NCBI GenBank assembly: GCA_039545275.1
Contig: BCHS01000006.1
Span: 806,001 to 870,000 of the forward strand
DNA: 64,000 nucleotides
Direction of reading: 5' to 3'
Source of the DNA: Pseudomicrostroma phylloplanum
Taxonomy: Eukaryota > Basidiomycota > Exobasidiomycetes > Microstromatales
Made by a program: the position numbers and the translations under genes. Under the pieces are notes generated by a model. It saw nothing but the letters and a program-made list of their open reading frames with translations. It ran no database searches and was not told the origin of the DNA. Position 1 is the stretch's first letter; each line of letters starts with the position of its first letter. Positions 53,524 to 64,000 of the stretch are shown piece by piece.

Positions 53524-54669
53524 ATGTCTACTACCACCATTACTGCCCTCAACTCGACCGCTAGCAGCTACCCGCCTCCCTCGGCTCAGCTGCGCAAATG
53601 GAATGCCCGGATGCACGATGATCATGGCTGGCTGAAGACATTCCTCACATTTAGCTTTGCTGGACACCACGACCCAGAGTGGGACAGCTTTGGACCGTTG
53701 AGGGTGGTGAACGAGGATCGAATCGAGGCAGGAACGTGAGTCATTGCAGCAGCCGTGCAAGGGTGAAAGGTCATTATGCTGATTCGCTTTCTTTCAACAT
53801 TGCCTCTTGCTCCTCACAGTGGCTTCCCACCTCACTCGCACGCCTCGTACGAGATCTTCTCTTATGTCCTCTCCGGCGAGCTCACCCATCGCGATAGCAT
53901 GGGCAACCTCGAGACTCTCAAGCGTGGCGAGATCCAGTACACCCGTGCAGGCACAGGAATCAAGCACAGCGAGTACAACAATCAGAAGGGTGGAGCAGGG
54001 ACGCACTTCATGCAGGTGAGTAGACGCTGCCCTCGAGTAATGGCCATCGTAGCATGTTTGCTGACTCAAGCTTCCCGCGATGCTCTTCTTGCTGTACAGA
54101 TCTGGTTCATACCAACACGAGAGGGCCAGCGCATGTCGCCCACGTACTTCTCAACGCAATCTCCCGCCGAGCTCAAGCAGGACAAGCTCCTCACCCTCAT
54201 CCGCCCACACTGGTCTCTCCCCGCCGAGCAGCAATCCTCCGGCGGTCTCCTACAGCCCGGTCAGCCCATCCCTGCGCAGGCAAGCCTCGTAGTCAGAGCC
54301 GCCGTCCTCTCCCCCTCTGCGGGCGACGCAACGGAGAGCGCCGGTGTGACACATACGTGGGGTCAGGATACGGATGTGGAGTCCTCCACAGGCGAGGAGC
54401 GATGGGGCGTCATACACCTCGCGATGAATTCGGGCTACAAGGACCCCAAGAGCAGGACGGCAGCAGGTAGTGGAGCTAAGCCGGACGAGTCCAAGGTGCG
54501 AGTGGAGCTTCTATCGGGCGCTGATGGAGAGACGCAGGGAGAGGGGTACGAGCTCACAGAGGGAGACGCATTGTTTGTCAAGGGCGCGAGGGTGGGTCAG
54601 CAGGTACGGGTCAAGCATCTTGCTGGGAGGGAGGCAGAGTTCCTCCTCTTTGATCTGCAGAGAGGATGA
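53524..54669 (+). CDS. Pirin-like bicupin protein
   Basis: Exons 53524-53735, 53820-54015 and 54100-54669 give 325 residues. The N-terminal cupin has the metal-site pattern of pirins of the quercetinase-like (YhhW) type: FPPHSHASYEIFSYVL, GELTHRDSMGN and AGTGIKHSEYN, with three His and one Glu. The second half (HTWGQDTDVESST onward) is the degenerate C-terminal cupin. Role in this fungus unknown; relatives are either dioxygenases or nuclear co-regulators. The frame continues upstream to an ATG at 53422; that start would add 34 residues beginning MLLAPLRRLLLL, which looks like a targeting sequence. Confidence 0.85.
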
Positions 54670-55039
54670 GACATGGGATTGGAAGCTTCACGGCCTCCGC
54701 TGATCCCCAACAGCCGGCCAGTCGTGTAAAACCGCCTTCCTTGTATATAGGCCTGACCTGCATGGTGACCAGACATGCTTTGCTATTGGTATCTTCACTT
54801 CTTACACCAGGGTCCACTATAGGCTCTGTGCTTTAGCCTCTCACGAGCGAGGATGGTGATTGAGTATCGAGGTCTCTACAGGCTGGCAAGCAGGCTCAGC
54901 CTCGCGCAGCAGCCAATACATACACCCCTTCTCCCCACCCGCATCTCCCTATTCCGGCAGGCTTCACGCAGCCCCATCTCGACTTTCCGCCCGGTCCGCC
55001 CTCCCCAGCCAATGCGGTGCGGTGCTGGGCGTGCCCCAC
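54670..55039. other. Convergent 3' region
   Basis: 370 bp between the pirin and EAF3 stops; no gene seen. Confidence 0.5.
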
Positions 55040-56526
55040 TCAGACCAAGCTCACACGATGGTAGGCAGGGCTGGCCACTTCGTACTTGGAGGCAAAGAGC
55101 TTGGGCTTCTCCTTGACCATGAAGGAGAGGAAGTCGTCCAGGTGCTCGCGCAGAATCACCACCGAGTCTGCATCCAGGGTCGTGTGGGCGATGATGGATG
55201 GGAGGTTGACTGTGAGGGAAACGGGGAGGGGAGGGAGGGAAGAGCAGGTCAGCAAAGGATTGTTGTCTTTCGCCTTTAGCATGTGCTCCCACTCACCGAA
55301 AAGCCTCAAGAGGTGCTCAGCGCCATAAATTTCGCTGGGCTGCTTCTCCTCGGCCTCTTGCCCACCCGTAGGCGTCACCTCTCTCTTGCTCTTTGCCTCC
55401 TCACCACTGGCACCAGCCCCACCCCTGTTCCTGCCGGTCATGGCAGCAGCGGCGCCTTTGCTGATCTGCAGGTACTGCGTCCGCTCGAAGCGATAGAGTA
55501 GGTTGTTCCCTAGAGCCTTGTCGAAGTATAGCTCCAGACCGGAGAGGACCTCGTCCAGAACCGCCAGAGGTTGTGTCAAGAGTCGCGAGGATCCACTGCC
55601 GCTTCCGCTAGCTCCATCTTTGCTGTCTTTGCTGCTTTTGCTCTCCCACTTCCTGCGTTCTTCTAGGACGTGATCCCGGTACATCTTCAGCACATCCTTC
55701 ACGTTCGGCTTCTTTGGAAGTGGCACGAGCTGGTCGTACTTTGTCACATTCTCCCAGTCGTCCACAAGTTGCACCTTGAGTGCGTCAGGGATGACGATCT
55801 TGATCTCTGGGCGACGCAGGAACTCCTCTTCATCGCCCACCGCGTCGCGCCCACGCTTCGAGGATGCAGCTCCACCCGCCCCTGCTAGACCTGCGCTACC
55901 GCCTCTTCGACCCTTTTCGTCTGAGTCTCTTGGACGTTTGCGCGAGCTTCCAGATTCTTTTGAGCCACCAGCAGAGGAGGAGGCAGCAGCTGAGGCGGCA
56001 GCGGCAGCGGCTTGCCTCTCTTGCTCCTTCTCCTTGCCCTTGTTCTGCGCAGCGAGGATCAGAGCCTTCTGCCGTGTGATGTTCTCGTCATTGAACTTCA
56101 ACACCCGCGATTCGGGCACCCATTCGTCCCAACTAAGAAGAGAAAGGATGGCGGCTTTCTACGTGAGCTTTCAGATGCTCCAAGATTGCGAGTCTGCTGC
56201 CCTTGTAGACTTGTGCGTCTCTCGCTTCCGGACCCTCGCGCTCACCTTGCCTTCCACCCTTGGTAGTGCACGAAGTAGTGTGGTCCAGTGAATCCTCCCT
56301 CGGACGGGTCAGTCCCGGTCCAGATTTCCGCCTTCAGCACCTATGGATGGGTAAGCAAGAAGGGCAGTGGGTCTGTCAGAACCTGTACTTCATCGCTCCT
56401 CAGCATCTCCACGCACGAGCCTGCCTATCCCTCTTCCGCTTCCCAATGCGTACTGACCTTGGCCTGGTAGATGAGCGGTCCATGGTAGCAAAGCACCTTT
56501 TCATTCGCCTGAAATGTAGTGGTCAT
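55040..56526 (-). CDS. EAF3: Chromatin modification protein Eaf3 (MRG15 family)
   Basis: Subunit of NuA4 acetyltransferase and Rpd3S deacetylase complexes, reading methylated H3K36. Four exons (56526-56458, 56340-56246, 56132-55297, 55209-55040) give 389 residues. The chromodomain is assembled across the first three: NEKVLCYHGPLIYQAKVL, then HYFVHYQGWKA, then WDEWVPESRVLKF. A Lys/Ala/Ser-rich linker follows. The MRG domain includes IPDALKVQLVDDWENVTKYD, LVPLPKKPNV, LYRFERTQYL, GAEHLLRLFVNLP and HLDDFLSFM. The first intron uses a GTCAGT donor. The last intron (55210-55297 region, 87 nt, 55210-55296) is stop-free and a multiple of three, so retention would keep the frame but break the MRG domain. 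Confidence 0.93.
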
Positions 56527-57117
56527 CGCTGCGTACAGTCGCGAGGCGAGGGATGGCTCGCGGTAGTCGTGCTGGAGTGCGCTTCTAGGAGCTTCTGAGG
56601 ACGCGCTTTGCTATTGCAAAGCTTTCGGAGACGCGGGCTCCGTCCCCCTCTAGCAATTTTGGGAGACGCGGAAGATGTCAGGGTCTGAGGGCAGATGAAC
56701 AGCTAATGGGAAGTTCCGCAGGGTGGTATGGCGCTGATTATCGTGAGTAGAGCTGGTTGATGGTCGACAAGGCTGGGTACGGTGAAGCGGAAGGAACACG
56801 TCCATCTAGCAAAGCCAAGCGTCGTGCCTCGGCAACTCCGCGCGCGACTGCCTTGGCCCTCCCGCCAACCCCTTGCGCGTGAGCCCATGGCTCTACACCG
56901 TACCGCCCATTGCACACGATCATGACGCTGTGGTTCGCATCACGATCGAAGGCACTGCTTCATTCGACGTGAGACGGTATCCATTGTTCTTCCTGCGACA
57001 CTCGTAGCTCTACTGTTTACAAGTCGACTGACGGCGCCTATCATGCCTCTGCCTCTGCGAAAGACTGAACCCTCCTGAGCAGAATCTCCACCATATCGCG
57101 ACCTCCGACGACCAAGA
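56527..57117. promoter_or_regulatory. EAF3 upstream region: hairpin and ACGCG motifs
   Basis: 591 bp upstream of EAF3. It has a perfect 7-bp inverted repeat with a TATT loop (GCTTTGC/GCAAAGC, 56605-56622), and three copies of ACGCG, the core of the MluI cell-cycle box, at about 56601, 56631 and 56664. No gene seen. Confidence 0.4.
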
Positions 57118-58147
57118 TTACTTCTCAATACGATGATTGTTGACTGTGTAGTCGAAAAGGTAGTGTAGTCAAGTCAGCTTGGTTTTGCGACGAGGCTAGC
57201 GTGGCCTGCGCCCTCGCGTGGTACTCACTCAAATCACTGGCGCCCTGGATGTGCTGTACGGCTGCTTCGAGCACTTTCCCTGGCTTCAGCCCTGCGAGCG
57301 CTCTGACGACATTGTGCAAGGTGGGCAGCTGTTCAAATGTTCCCGGAGTGATGGTCAATGTGACTTCCGCTCCATCCACCGAGGTGCTCTCCTTGGGGTT
57401 GCAAGGATCTGGCGAGGGGAACGGAGCTTGGTAGGAGAGGATGTGGGGTGCGCCTGGAGGGGCCGGGTTGAAGGTGGCATAGCTGGCGTCTGCTTTGCCC
57501 GGCTCACCAACGGCGGGCACGTATCGGTGATGAAGGAAGCCATGCTGCGAGGGATGGCTGAACAGCTCGCCCTTGCGAGTGATAGCTGGGGCCGTGGTAG
57601 GGTTGTGGTCCTTCAAGCCTTTGAGGTCCATCTTCATGAACTCGTATCCGTACCAGCTTGCTGTATGCACCCGGGTCTTTCCGTCTTCTGACACGGCTCC
57701 ATCGGGGAGCTCGGCCCAGAGCTTGCTGAATCCGAGCTCTTCACGGCCCGTCGTGATTGGGTCCGTGAAGCTCTCAAAGAGCACCGCCATGTACGAAGCC
57801 TTGTATGGCGATCCGTTATTCTGCTGAGCTCTCCGACAGACTACATCGCTGATGTAGACTCCCCAGGTGTTGTAGCCTCTTCCTGCGAGCCAGGGCAGCT
57901 TGCGCAGCTCCATGACCTCGAAGAGCACATTGGCCTTGTCCGCGGCAGTGGTTGAAGGAGGCTCCACTGTATAGCCTTCGGGAAGAATGGCCTGCACGGC
58001 CGCTCGGTCGCATTCGACCACGATGCCTACGGTCCTGGTCTCCGCCTTGGACCAGTCGAACCTCTTGCCATTGGGGTCTTGACGAGGGCTAGGAGCTGGG
58101 CCGAAGCCGACAGGTACTCGGTGAAATTGCTTCGTTTGCTCGAACAT
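57118..58147 (-). CDS. Acetoacetate decarboxylase-like protein
   Basis: Exons 58147-57229 and 57143-57118 give 314 residues; the short last exon supplies INNHRIEK. The fold family (ADC-like beta barrel) is suggested by RTVGIVVECDRAAVQAILPE, VLFEVMELR, SYMAVLFESFTDPITTG and EELGFSKLWAEL. In true acetoacetate decarboxylases the Schiff-base lysine sits in a GYPKK motif; here GFSKL keeps one Lys at that place. WYGYEFMKMDLKGLKDH and FLHHRYVPAVGEPG follow. Substrate unknown; many fungal members act in secondary metabolism. The gene is divergent from the MFS transporter and probably belongs to the cluster extending to the right edge. Confidence 0.7.
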
Positions 58148-58925
58148 GGTGCTGTCACTGATGCTGATGGTACAATGAGCCAAGGTTCAGTATGCTCAAA
58201 GGTGCTCTCAAAAGTCAGGTCGCACGGCCCGCGCTCGATGGGGTCCAAGGGACATCGGGACCTTGTGTTCCACCGGCTCACCACCACTTCGGCATTGGTA
58301 CACTTCGGAGCAGCGGTGTGGGGTCGAAGGGGTCGTCCCGGGTGGGGGCACCTCCGTCGCGGAGACCCGTGGTGTTGCGGAGTCATGGCCACGAGGGAAC
58401 TGACAGCCCCAACATCCAAAGGCACATGATCGGTTGCCCCGAGACAAAGTGAACTTGTACTAAGCGACTGCCGGGAAGGCAAGGCGTGGCAAGCCGAAGA
58501 GGCAGGTCCTGGTCCTGCGACCCGCGCAAGGGCATAATGGCCCCCGAATCATCGGCGCCTTCTCCGCACCATGCAGCCTTGTAGTCTATCAGGCACGGCA
58601 CTTGGCCAGGCCTCCCGGGCTGTCAATCGTCGGAGTGGAACTGGTACCGAAGCCTATCCCGCCACCCGAGGCCCGATTTATTTGTGTGCGATGGGGCGTG
58701 GTGCCCCGCACGCCGCCCAATCGGAGTTGTCTGGGGCCCCAGATCGCCCCGGCACACGTCCAAGCCACAGCCCCGCATCCTCGCGCCCATCTCAGCCAAG
58801 CACACTGGATTATAAGTAGGGCCGCATACAAGTCTCAAAGTTGATGATCCGTCCCAGGCGAGCAACTCGACAACTCCCAGCCCTCTACTCCACAAGCCCT
58901 CGATACCCTCTTGTCACCTCTCGCC
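58148..58925. promoter_or_regulatory. Divergent promoter, ADC-like / MFS transporter
   Basis: 778 bp between two opposite-facing starts. A TATA-like GGATTATAAGTAGG lies at about 58808-58821, some 110 bp before the transporter ATG. GC-rich blocks in the middle (CCCGGGTGGGGGCACC type, near 58337) could bind zinc-cluster regulators; this is a guess. Confidence 0.45.
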
Positions 58926-60669
58926 ATGGGCAGACCAGACCAAAACCTCGAATCGTCTTCTTTGGACAACAAGGAGTCCAGCATGTACAACACTACCTCC
59001 ACGGTCCCCGACCTGGACCGGACAGCCTCGCGGATGACCTGCTTAGGCGAGGAGGCAGGCACTGTGAGAACCGAAACGCGACAAGGTGACCTCCTCTTGC
59101 TGCCAAGTCCCTCGAACGATGCCGACGACCCACTGAACTGGTCCAAGGCTCGCAAGTGGTGGATCACCTGCGTCGTCTGCGCTGCTGTCTTTTGTTGCAA
59201 TTTCACCACGGCTGGACCGACTATCGCTATTGTTCAGTGAGTGGAAAGCAAGCGATGCATTTGAGCTATTCAAGGCAGACGCCAACAGGAATTGACTCGC
59301 CACCCCTTGTTATCCCCTTTGCCCGCCCAGGACCGCTATGGACTTTGAGGTGATGCCGGCCAAGGCAGCCTACCTCTTCACAAGTGCAGCACTAGTGCAA
59401 GGTTTGAGCATGCTATGGTGGGCTCCCATGTGCGCCAAGTGGGGCCGACGACCCGTCTACGTCGTCAGCTTCGTCCTGTACACCATCTTCGCCTTTGCAT
59501 CCGGTGCATGCAAGACCTGGGGACAGCAGCTCGCCTGCCGTATCGTCATGGCAGCAGCCTCTGGTGCCGGTGAAGTGCTTGGACCTCTTACCATCGCAGA
59601 CATCTGGTTCCTACACGAGCGGACACTACCGATCAGCTTGTACAATGTCTTCCTCAGCGTTGGTGTCGGACTCGCTCTGTTCATCGACGGATGGATCACC
59701 GCTGGCTCGGGCTGGCGCACAATCTACTGGGTCTCCGGTGCCATCATCGGCCTCGTAACCATTGCCGTCATCTTCACTTTCCCAGAGACTAACTACCGAC
59801 GAGGCCCTCAGCCCTCTGTCACACTCAATCAGAAGCGTGTCCTGGACCACAGCAAGAAGGAAACTTACCTGCAGAGCTTGAGCATCCTTCCCAAGCAGAC
59901 TTGGACTCATGACAGCTGGACCATGCTCATCCTGCGACCAATCGCTCTCATCGCCTACCCAGCTGTAGCCTGGACCACCCTTGTGTTTGCCGTCACCATC
60001 GGTGCCATTGTTTCAGTCACCTCCAATGTTGCCATCGCCTTCGGTGAAACCTACCACTTCGGTCCAGGCATTACCGGCAGCTGCTTCATCGCCGCCGTCG
60101 TGGGCTCTCTGCTTGCGCTGCTAGGTGGTTGGGCCACTGACAAGTACTCGACAAAGCGGACACACGACAACGGAGGTATTCGAGAGCCGGAGATGCGTCT
60201 CCTCCCCATCTTGCCTGCCCTCATCACCACTCCTCTATCTCTCGTCCTCTACGGTGTCGGTATCCAGCACGGACTACACTGGATCTGCCCTACCATCGGT
60301 CTTGCCCTCATCAACTTCTCCGCAGTCTGGGCAACTACCAATGCCATGGTGTACATGATCGACTGTCTCAAACCCCTCGCCGAAGAGTCAGTCACATCCG
60401 TCTTGGCCTACAAGGCTGCTTTTGGATTCCTCCTGTCCTTCTACACCAACCCCTGGATCGCCTTGGTGGGCTACCAAGACATGTTCGGCACCTTTGCCGG
60501 CATCTCCACCTTCTGCATTGCCCTCGTGTTCATCTTCATGATCTGGGGCAAGCCCATCAGGAAGAATGCTCTTCAGTGGCGTCTCATCCAGAAGCTCAAG
60601 TGGCACGCTGACCGTGATGATGTCGTCATCGAGGATGAAGATGACGCGCCTGTTCGTGTTTCCTCTTGA
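58926..60669 (+). CDS. MFS transporter, DHA1-type
   Basis: Exons 58926-59236 and 59331-60669 give 549 residues. A polar N-terminus of about 65 residues ends with DDPLNWSKARKWW, the usual entry into the first span of fungal drug:H+ antiporter-1 proteins. The loop 2-3 signature is KWGRRPVYV. About 12 hydrophobic spans can be counted, with the central loop around PETNYRRGP. The C-terminal tail is acidic. The likely role is export or import of a small molecule made or degraded by the neighbouring enzymes; the substrate cannot be read from sequence. Confidence 0.88.
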
Positions 60670-61013
60670 TTTGGTCCTTTGGAATTGTTGCATATACTAT
60701 CTAGCTTGTAACCTATGGAACGTTGTATGGCTCGAATGTCATTGTAATGAGAATTTGCTTATGGGAATGATACATACTGTGTTGCTGCAACGATACACTG
60801 TCTGAAGTGGTCGAGGTCGTCGAAGAAGGGGCGCACACTACATCGCGCGAAGGGATGCACTACGCCTGCCAGACCCGCCTCAATATTCGCCCTGAGGCTT
60901 CTTAGCCAGGCACACCTTTTGAGCCGACATAGCCAGGCACGCAGTGAAGCGCTACTGATTGATTAGATTGACATGTCGAAGAGAGTATGATGGGAACAGC
61001 TACATGATTTTCT
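60670..61013. other. Convergent 3' region
   Basis: 344 bp between the transporter stop and the HisD-like gene stop. Two copies of tagccaggcac occur at about 60903 and 60930. No gene seen. Confidence 0.5.
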
Positions 61014-62411
61014 CTACTGGATCCAATCCACCTTGTCACCAAGATACAGGTGAGCTCTCACATCACCGCTGCGTGCGTGGCCCTCGAAGTTCTCAGCGCG
61101 AGCGGCCCGACCACAGAGGCGACCCAGCTCACCAGATGCTTCCTCGTCGACGACGTGCTGGTAGCTACAAGTCTTGAGGAACTTGCCCACCCAGAGACCT
61201 CCAGTGAAGCGAGCAGCTTTGCGCGTAGGTAGCACGTGGTTGGTACCGATGCACTTGTCTCCGTAGCTGGTGCAAGTCTTGTCGCCCAAGAACAGAGCGC
61301 CGTAGTGGGACATCTTGGTAAGAGCCTCACGAGGGTTCTCTGTCATGACCTGCACGTGCTCGCTGGCGAACTGATCTGCCAGAGCGTACATCTCGTCTAG
61401 GGACGAGACGACAATGACTTGGCCATGATCAGCCCAAGATTTTGAAGCAACGTCGGCCGTCCGGAGGGTCTTGAGCTGCTTCTCCACCTCTGTGATTGCG
61501 TCCAATGCCAATTGCTCCGATGTGCTGATGAGGATGACAGGCGTGTCGTAGCCGTGCTCGGCTTGCGACAGCAGGTCGCAGGCAACAGTGTGGGCGCGAG
61601 CCTTAGCGTCTGCCAGGATCAACAGCTCGGTAGGTCCAGCGAAAAGATCGATACCCACTTCGCCGAAGAGCTGGCGCTTAGCCTCTGCGACAAAGGCGTT
61701 TCCAGGGCCAGCCAAGAAGTGCACCTTGTCGATGGTCTCTGTTCCGACTGCCATGGCAGCAACGGCTTGCACACCTCCAAGGAGGTAGATCTCGTCGGCT
61801 CCAGCCAGGTGCATTGCAGCTACGGAGGCGTGAGGCACCTCACCGAGGATGGGCGGCGTGCAGCCGATGACCTTCTTGCATCCCGCGACTTTTGCAGTCA
61901 GGATCTATAAGCCAGCAGGAGTGACAAAAAGCTTGGTACTGTCAGTCTGAAGCGACACCTCTGATGCCAAGAGGCTGTCGCTTGTCAGGACACTCACGGT
62001 CATATGAGCTGAGGCGAGCAGTGGATAGCGGCCACCAGGGATGTAGCATCCCACCTTCTCGATCGGGACATTCTTCTGGCCCAGTATGACACCAGGCTGC
62101 GTCTCAATTTCAAAGTCGGTGAGGGAGCTCCGTTGCGCCTCGGCAAACCGTCTGACGTTGGCCTGCACTTGCTTGATATCCTGTACCGTCTGCGGCGGCA
62201 GAGCGGCAATGGAGGCATCGATCTGCTCTTGAGTCAAGCGGAAGGATGGTGGAGACCACTTGTCGAACTTCTCAGAGAACTCTCGAACGGCAGCGTCACC
62301 TTCAGCCCTGATCTTCGCAATGGCAGTCTTGACAATCTCGACGACATGAGGTGGTGAAGACGTGTCTTGGGTCTCTTGGCTGTGCGCCTCCTTGAGGAAA
62401 GTCTGGACCAT
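61014..62411 (-). CDS. Stand-alone histidinol dehydrogenase-like enzyme
   Basis: Exons 62411-61998 and 61904-61014 give 434 residues, about the length of bacterial HisD. Family motifs: VGCYIPGGRYPL, GADEIYLLGGVQAVAA, VHFLAGPGNAFVAEAKR, DLFAGPTELLIL, LLSQAEHGYDTP (Gln and His zinc ligands), SEHVQVMTE (catalytic Glu/His region), GTNHVLPT, and FEGHARSGDVR with the final His. Fungal histidine synthesis normally uses HisD as part of trifunctional His4, so a separate gene next to a transporter and cupin suggests another substrate. Its ending resembles the HisD-like sulfopropanediol dehydrogenase group, but that is from memory. Possible bacterial origin; untested. Confidence 0.8.
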
Positions 62412-62852
62412 GGTGTGCTCTTGAGGTTTGATGCTCGGTGAGACAAAAGCTATAAGGAATTGTTACCAGGTATTAGGCTTAAGCTACTATCCTCTTCCTT
62501 TTGACTTTTGTCGCGACTTCACCCTTTCCGCATTGTCACTCCGCTGATCCCACAGCTCTCTCGGACTGCTCCCCCACAGGTCGATACTGATTGGCCCCCA
62601 CCCCCAAGCGCCGCTGTTATCACCCCACATTTCTCTACCCCGCACTGTCGGCTTTTCCGCCACCACCGCACCGGCCACCACCACAACGGTGCATAGGATC
62701 TTGATCCGTCCCGTTCGGACGCAGGCCAGGCAGCTCGGATGGCGGCTCACAACGGGAACATTCGTAAGGCCGCACATGTCAGAGATCAAGGTGGAGGAAG
62801 CACTCATTGTAGTCCGAAGGGAATGACAGGTTATTCAGAAGTGCAAAGACGA
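62412..62852. promoter_or_regulatory. Upstream region of the HisD-like gene
   Basis: 441 bp between the HisD-like start and the cupin stop, both genes on minus. Contains the HisD-like promoter and the cupin 3' UTR. No gene or clear site seen. Confidence 0.45.
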
Positions 62853-63484
62853 TTACTGCTGAGCGCTATCAGGGTATCCTTCGTCCTCCAAGCGCTTGCC
62901 ATCTATGACAATTGGCTTTGCATCCAGCAGCACATATGCCACCCTAGTCCACTCCTTGGTGTTGTTCCTCCAAAGATGGTTGGTTCCCTTCTGAACACAG
63001 ACCTCGCTCTGCTTCAATGTGCGCTTCTCGCCCGAGTCGAGCTCCACCTCGATCTCTCCCCACAGCACAATGCCATAGTCGATGCTCTGTGTTCGATGCA
63101 TAGGAGACTGGATGCCGGGTGGAAAGTCAACGATCCGCAGAACCGAGCCGCCGTTCTGATTGTGGGAGCTGCCGGAGAAGACGGGCTTGAGAGCGCCATC
63201 TCGGGTGTCCATATTATCAGACGGGGACTCTTCGGTAGACCACATCACCTGTGGGCCCATCGAAGAGGCAGGGAGTTGAGTATGTAGCAGTACAAGCCGA
63301 CACTGTTCGCGCAATCTCTGCTCACCGCAAAAGTAGCATGCTCCGATGTCAAGTCGAGCCGCTTGATCTCATCTTCACTTGCAACCACGGCTTTGCCATC
63401 TTCGCGATGACCAGTCACGATCCTGCGGATGGTGGGAGCGTATTTGCCCCCAACGGTGATATCGAATGGTTGCGAGGAGGTCAT
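62853..63484 (-). CDS. Small cupin-domain protein
   Basis: Exons 63484-63326 and 63248-62853 give 184 residues. A single cupin barrel: LRIVDFPPGIQSPMHRTQSI leads into DYGIVLWGEIEVELDSGEKR (motif 1), and QKGTNHLWRNNTKEWTRVAYVL is motif 2. In motif 1 only one His (MHRT) is present with a following Asp/Tyr; motif 2 has NHLW. So a metal site is possible but not standard. Similar small cupins sit in many fungal degradation clusters as dehydratases, isomerases or decarboxylases. It lies next to the FAD monooxygenase gene, divergently. Confidence 0.75.
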
Positions 63485-63867
63485 ACTTGCACGAAGGTGG
63501 TGTGAAGCCGTTACCAAGAGGTATACAGCAGGAAATGTGATGCCAAAATCGCCTTCGAAATTCGGATGGCCCCTCAGTCGTAGCGGCTGTCGGAGTTTCG
63601 CGACCCCCACTCGGGCCTCGGTGGGGGCAGACGAGAGCGAGAGCGGGAGCGGGGGCGGGAGCGTGGTCCCTGCTTTAGCATTAGCATCGCAGCGTCAAGG
63701 GCGTCCGGGGTAAGTCGAGATCCGAACTGGGTGTCCGAACCTTACAGCCACGAGACTTATCGTCTCGAGCCTCGACGCAAGGCCGATCGGGTCTGCCTCA
63801 TAAGTCACAAAGCTCTCCCGGCTCCCTTGTCCACTCCTTGCTTACGTCCAATCCCATACAAGTCACC
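63485..63867. promoter_or_regulatory. Divergent promoter, cupin / FAD monooxygenase
   Basis: 383 bp between opposite-facing starts. Includes a gag-agc-ggg repeat-like stretch near 63632-63662. Nothing else assigned. Confidence 0.45.
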
Positions 63868-64000
63868 ATGTCGAAGTACTCAGAAGCTAGCTCCACCGCA
63901 CCTCAAGGCCTGAACATCATCATCGTGGGTGGTGGTATTGCAGGTCTCGCTGCAGCACGGACTCTACGAGAGCGCCACAATGTCACGATTCTCGAGCAAT
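63868..64000 (+). CDS. FAD-dependent monooxygenase, N-terminal part only
   Basis: The first 44 residues are in the window: after a polar start come NIIIVGGGIAGLAAARTL, the GxGxxG dinucleotide-binding motif, and VTILEQ with the ribose-binding acidic residue. This is the start of a class A flavoprotein hydroxylase (salicylate hydroxylase-like) or related oxidoreductase. The remainder lies beyond the right edge. Confidence 0.75.
   Translation, partial: MSKYSEASSTAPQGLNIIIVGGGIAGLAAARTLRERHNVTILEQ

Noticed and set aside
1..64000. tRNA, rRNA, CRISPR or operon signals
   Set aside because: By eye no tRNA cloverleaf, rRNA segment or spaced direct-repeat array was found; the genome is eukaryotic, so operon features do not apply.

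Overview
This window is nuclear DNA of a fungus, almost certainly a basidiomycete. The clearest marker is the fused spermidine synthase-saccharopine reductase gene at 12.8-15.3 kb, an arrangement known from basidiomycetes. Genes are densely packed on both strands and carry short GT-AG introns (about 70-190 nt). Conserved genes include a complex I LYR subunit, Ste24, Tsc10, Alg13, Eaf3, Rmi1 and lanosterol synthase. The low-complexity, Ser/Gln/Ala-rich inserts and compact layout would fit Ustilaginomycotina, but that subgroup is inference. Exon structures were derived by joining open segments at splice motifs; in every spliced gene complete in the window the joined length is a multiple of three.

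Layout. 0-42.3 kb is a conserved housekeeping block: an unrecognised Gln/Ser-rich protein cut by the left edge; an Eos1-like ER membrane protein; a complex I B22/NDUFB9 subunit; a SAM methyltransferase; tyrosyl-tRNA synthetase; SPE3-LYS9; GPI18 and TSC10 packed end to end; RMI1; a GVP36-type BAR protein; ALG13; proteasome beta-7; splicing factor PRP11; a large CH-kinase-C1 protein of the Cdc15/Cdc7 septation type; mitochondrial EF-G; STE24; and ERG7.

42.3-52.7 kb looks like an accessory island. It has a divergent gene pair I do not recognise: a protein with two PCNA-interaction (PIP) boxes and two SUMO-interaction-like motifs (minus strand, interrupted by a 630-N gap), and an 873-residue protein with two HNH-nuclease-like units near its C-terminus (plus strand). 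The pair shares a roughly 1 kb promoter containing its own duplication. Degenerate 28-bp direct repeats lie on either side. A divergent protein kinase gene follows. This is the best candidate for an undescribed system.

53.5-56.5 kb returns to conserved genes (pirin-like, EAF3). 57.1-64 kb looks like a small catabolic or secondary-metabolic cluster: an acetoacetate-decarboxylase-like protein, an MFS transporter, a stand-alone histidinol-dehydrogenase-like enzyme, a cupin, and an FAD monooxygenase cut by the right edge.

No tRNA, rRNA, CRISPR array or classical transposase was recognised by eye. Splice sites and starts are predictions from sequence only.
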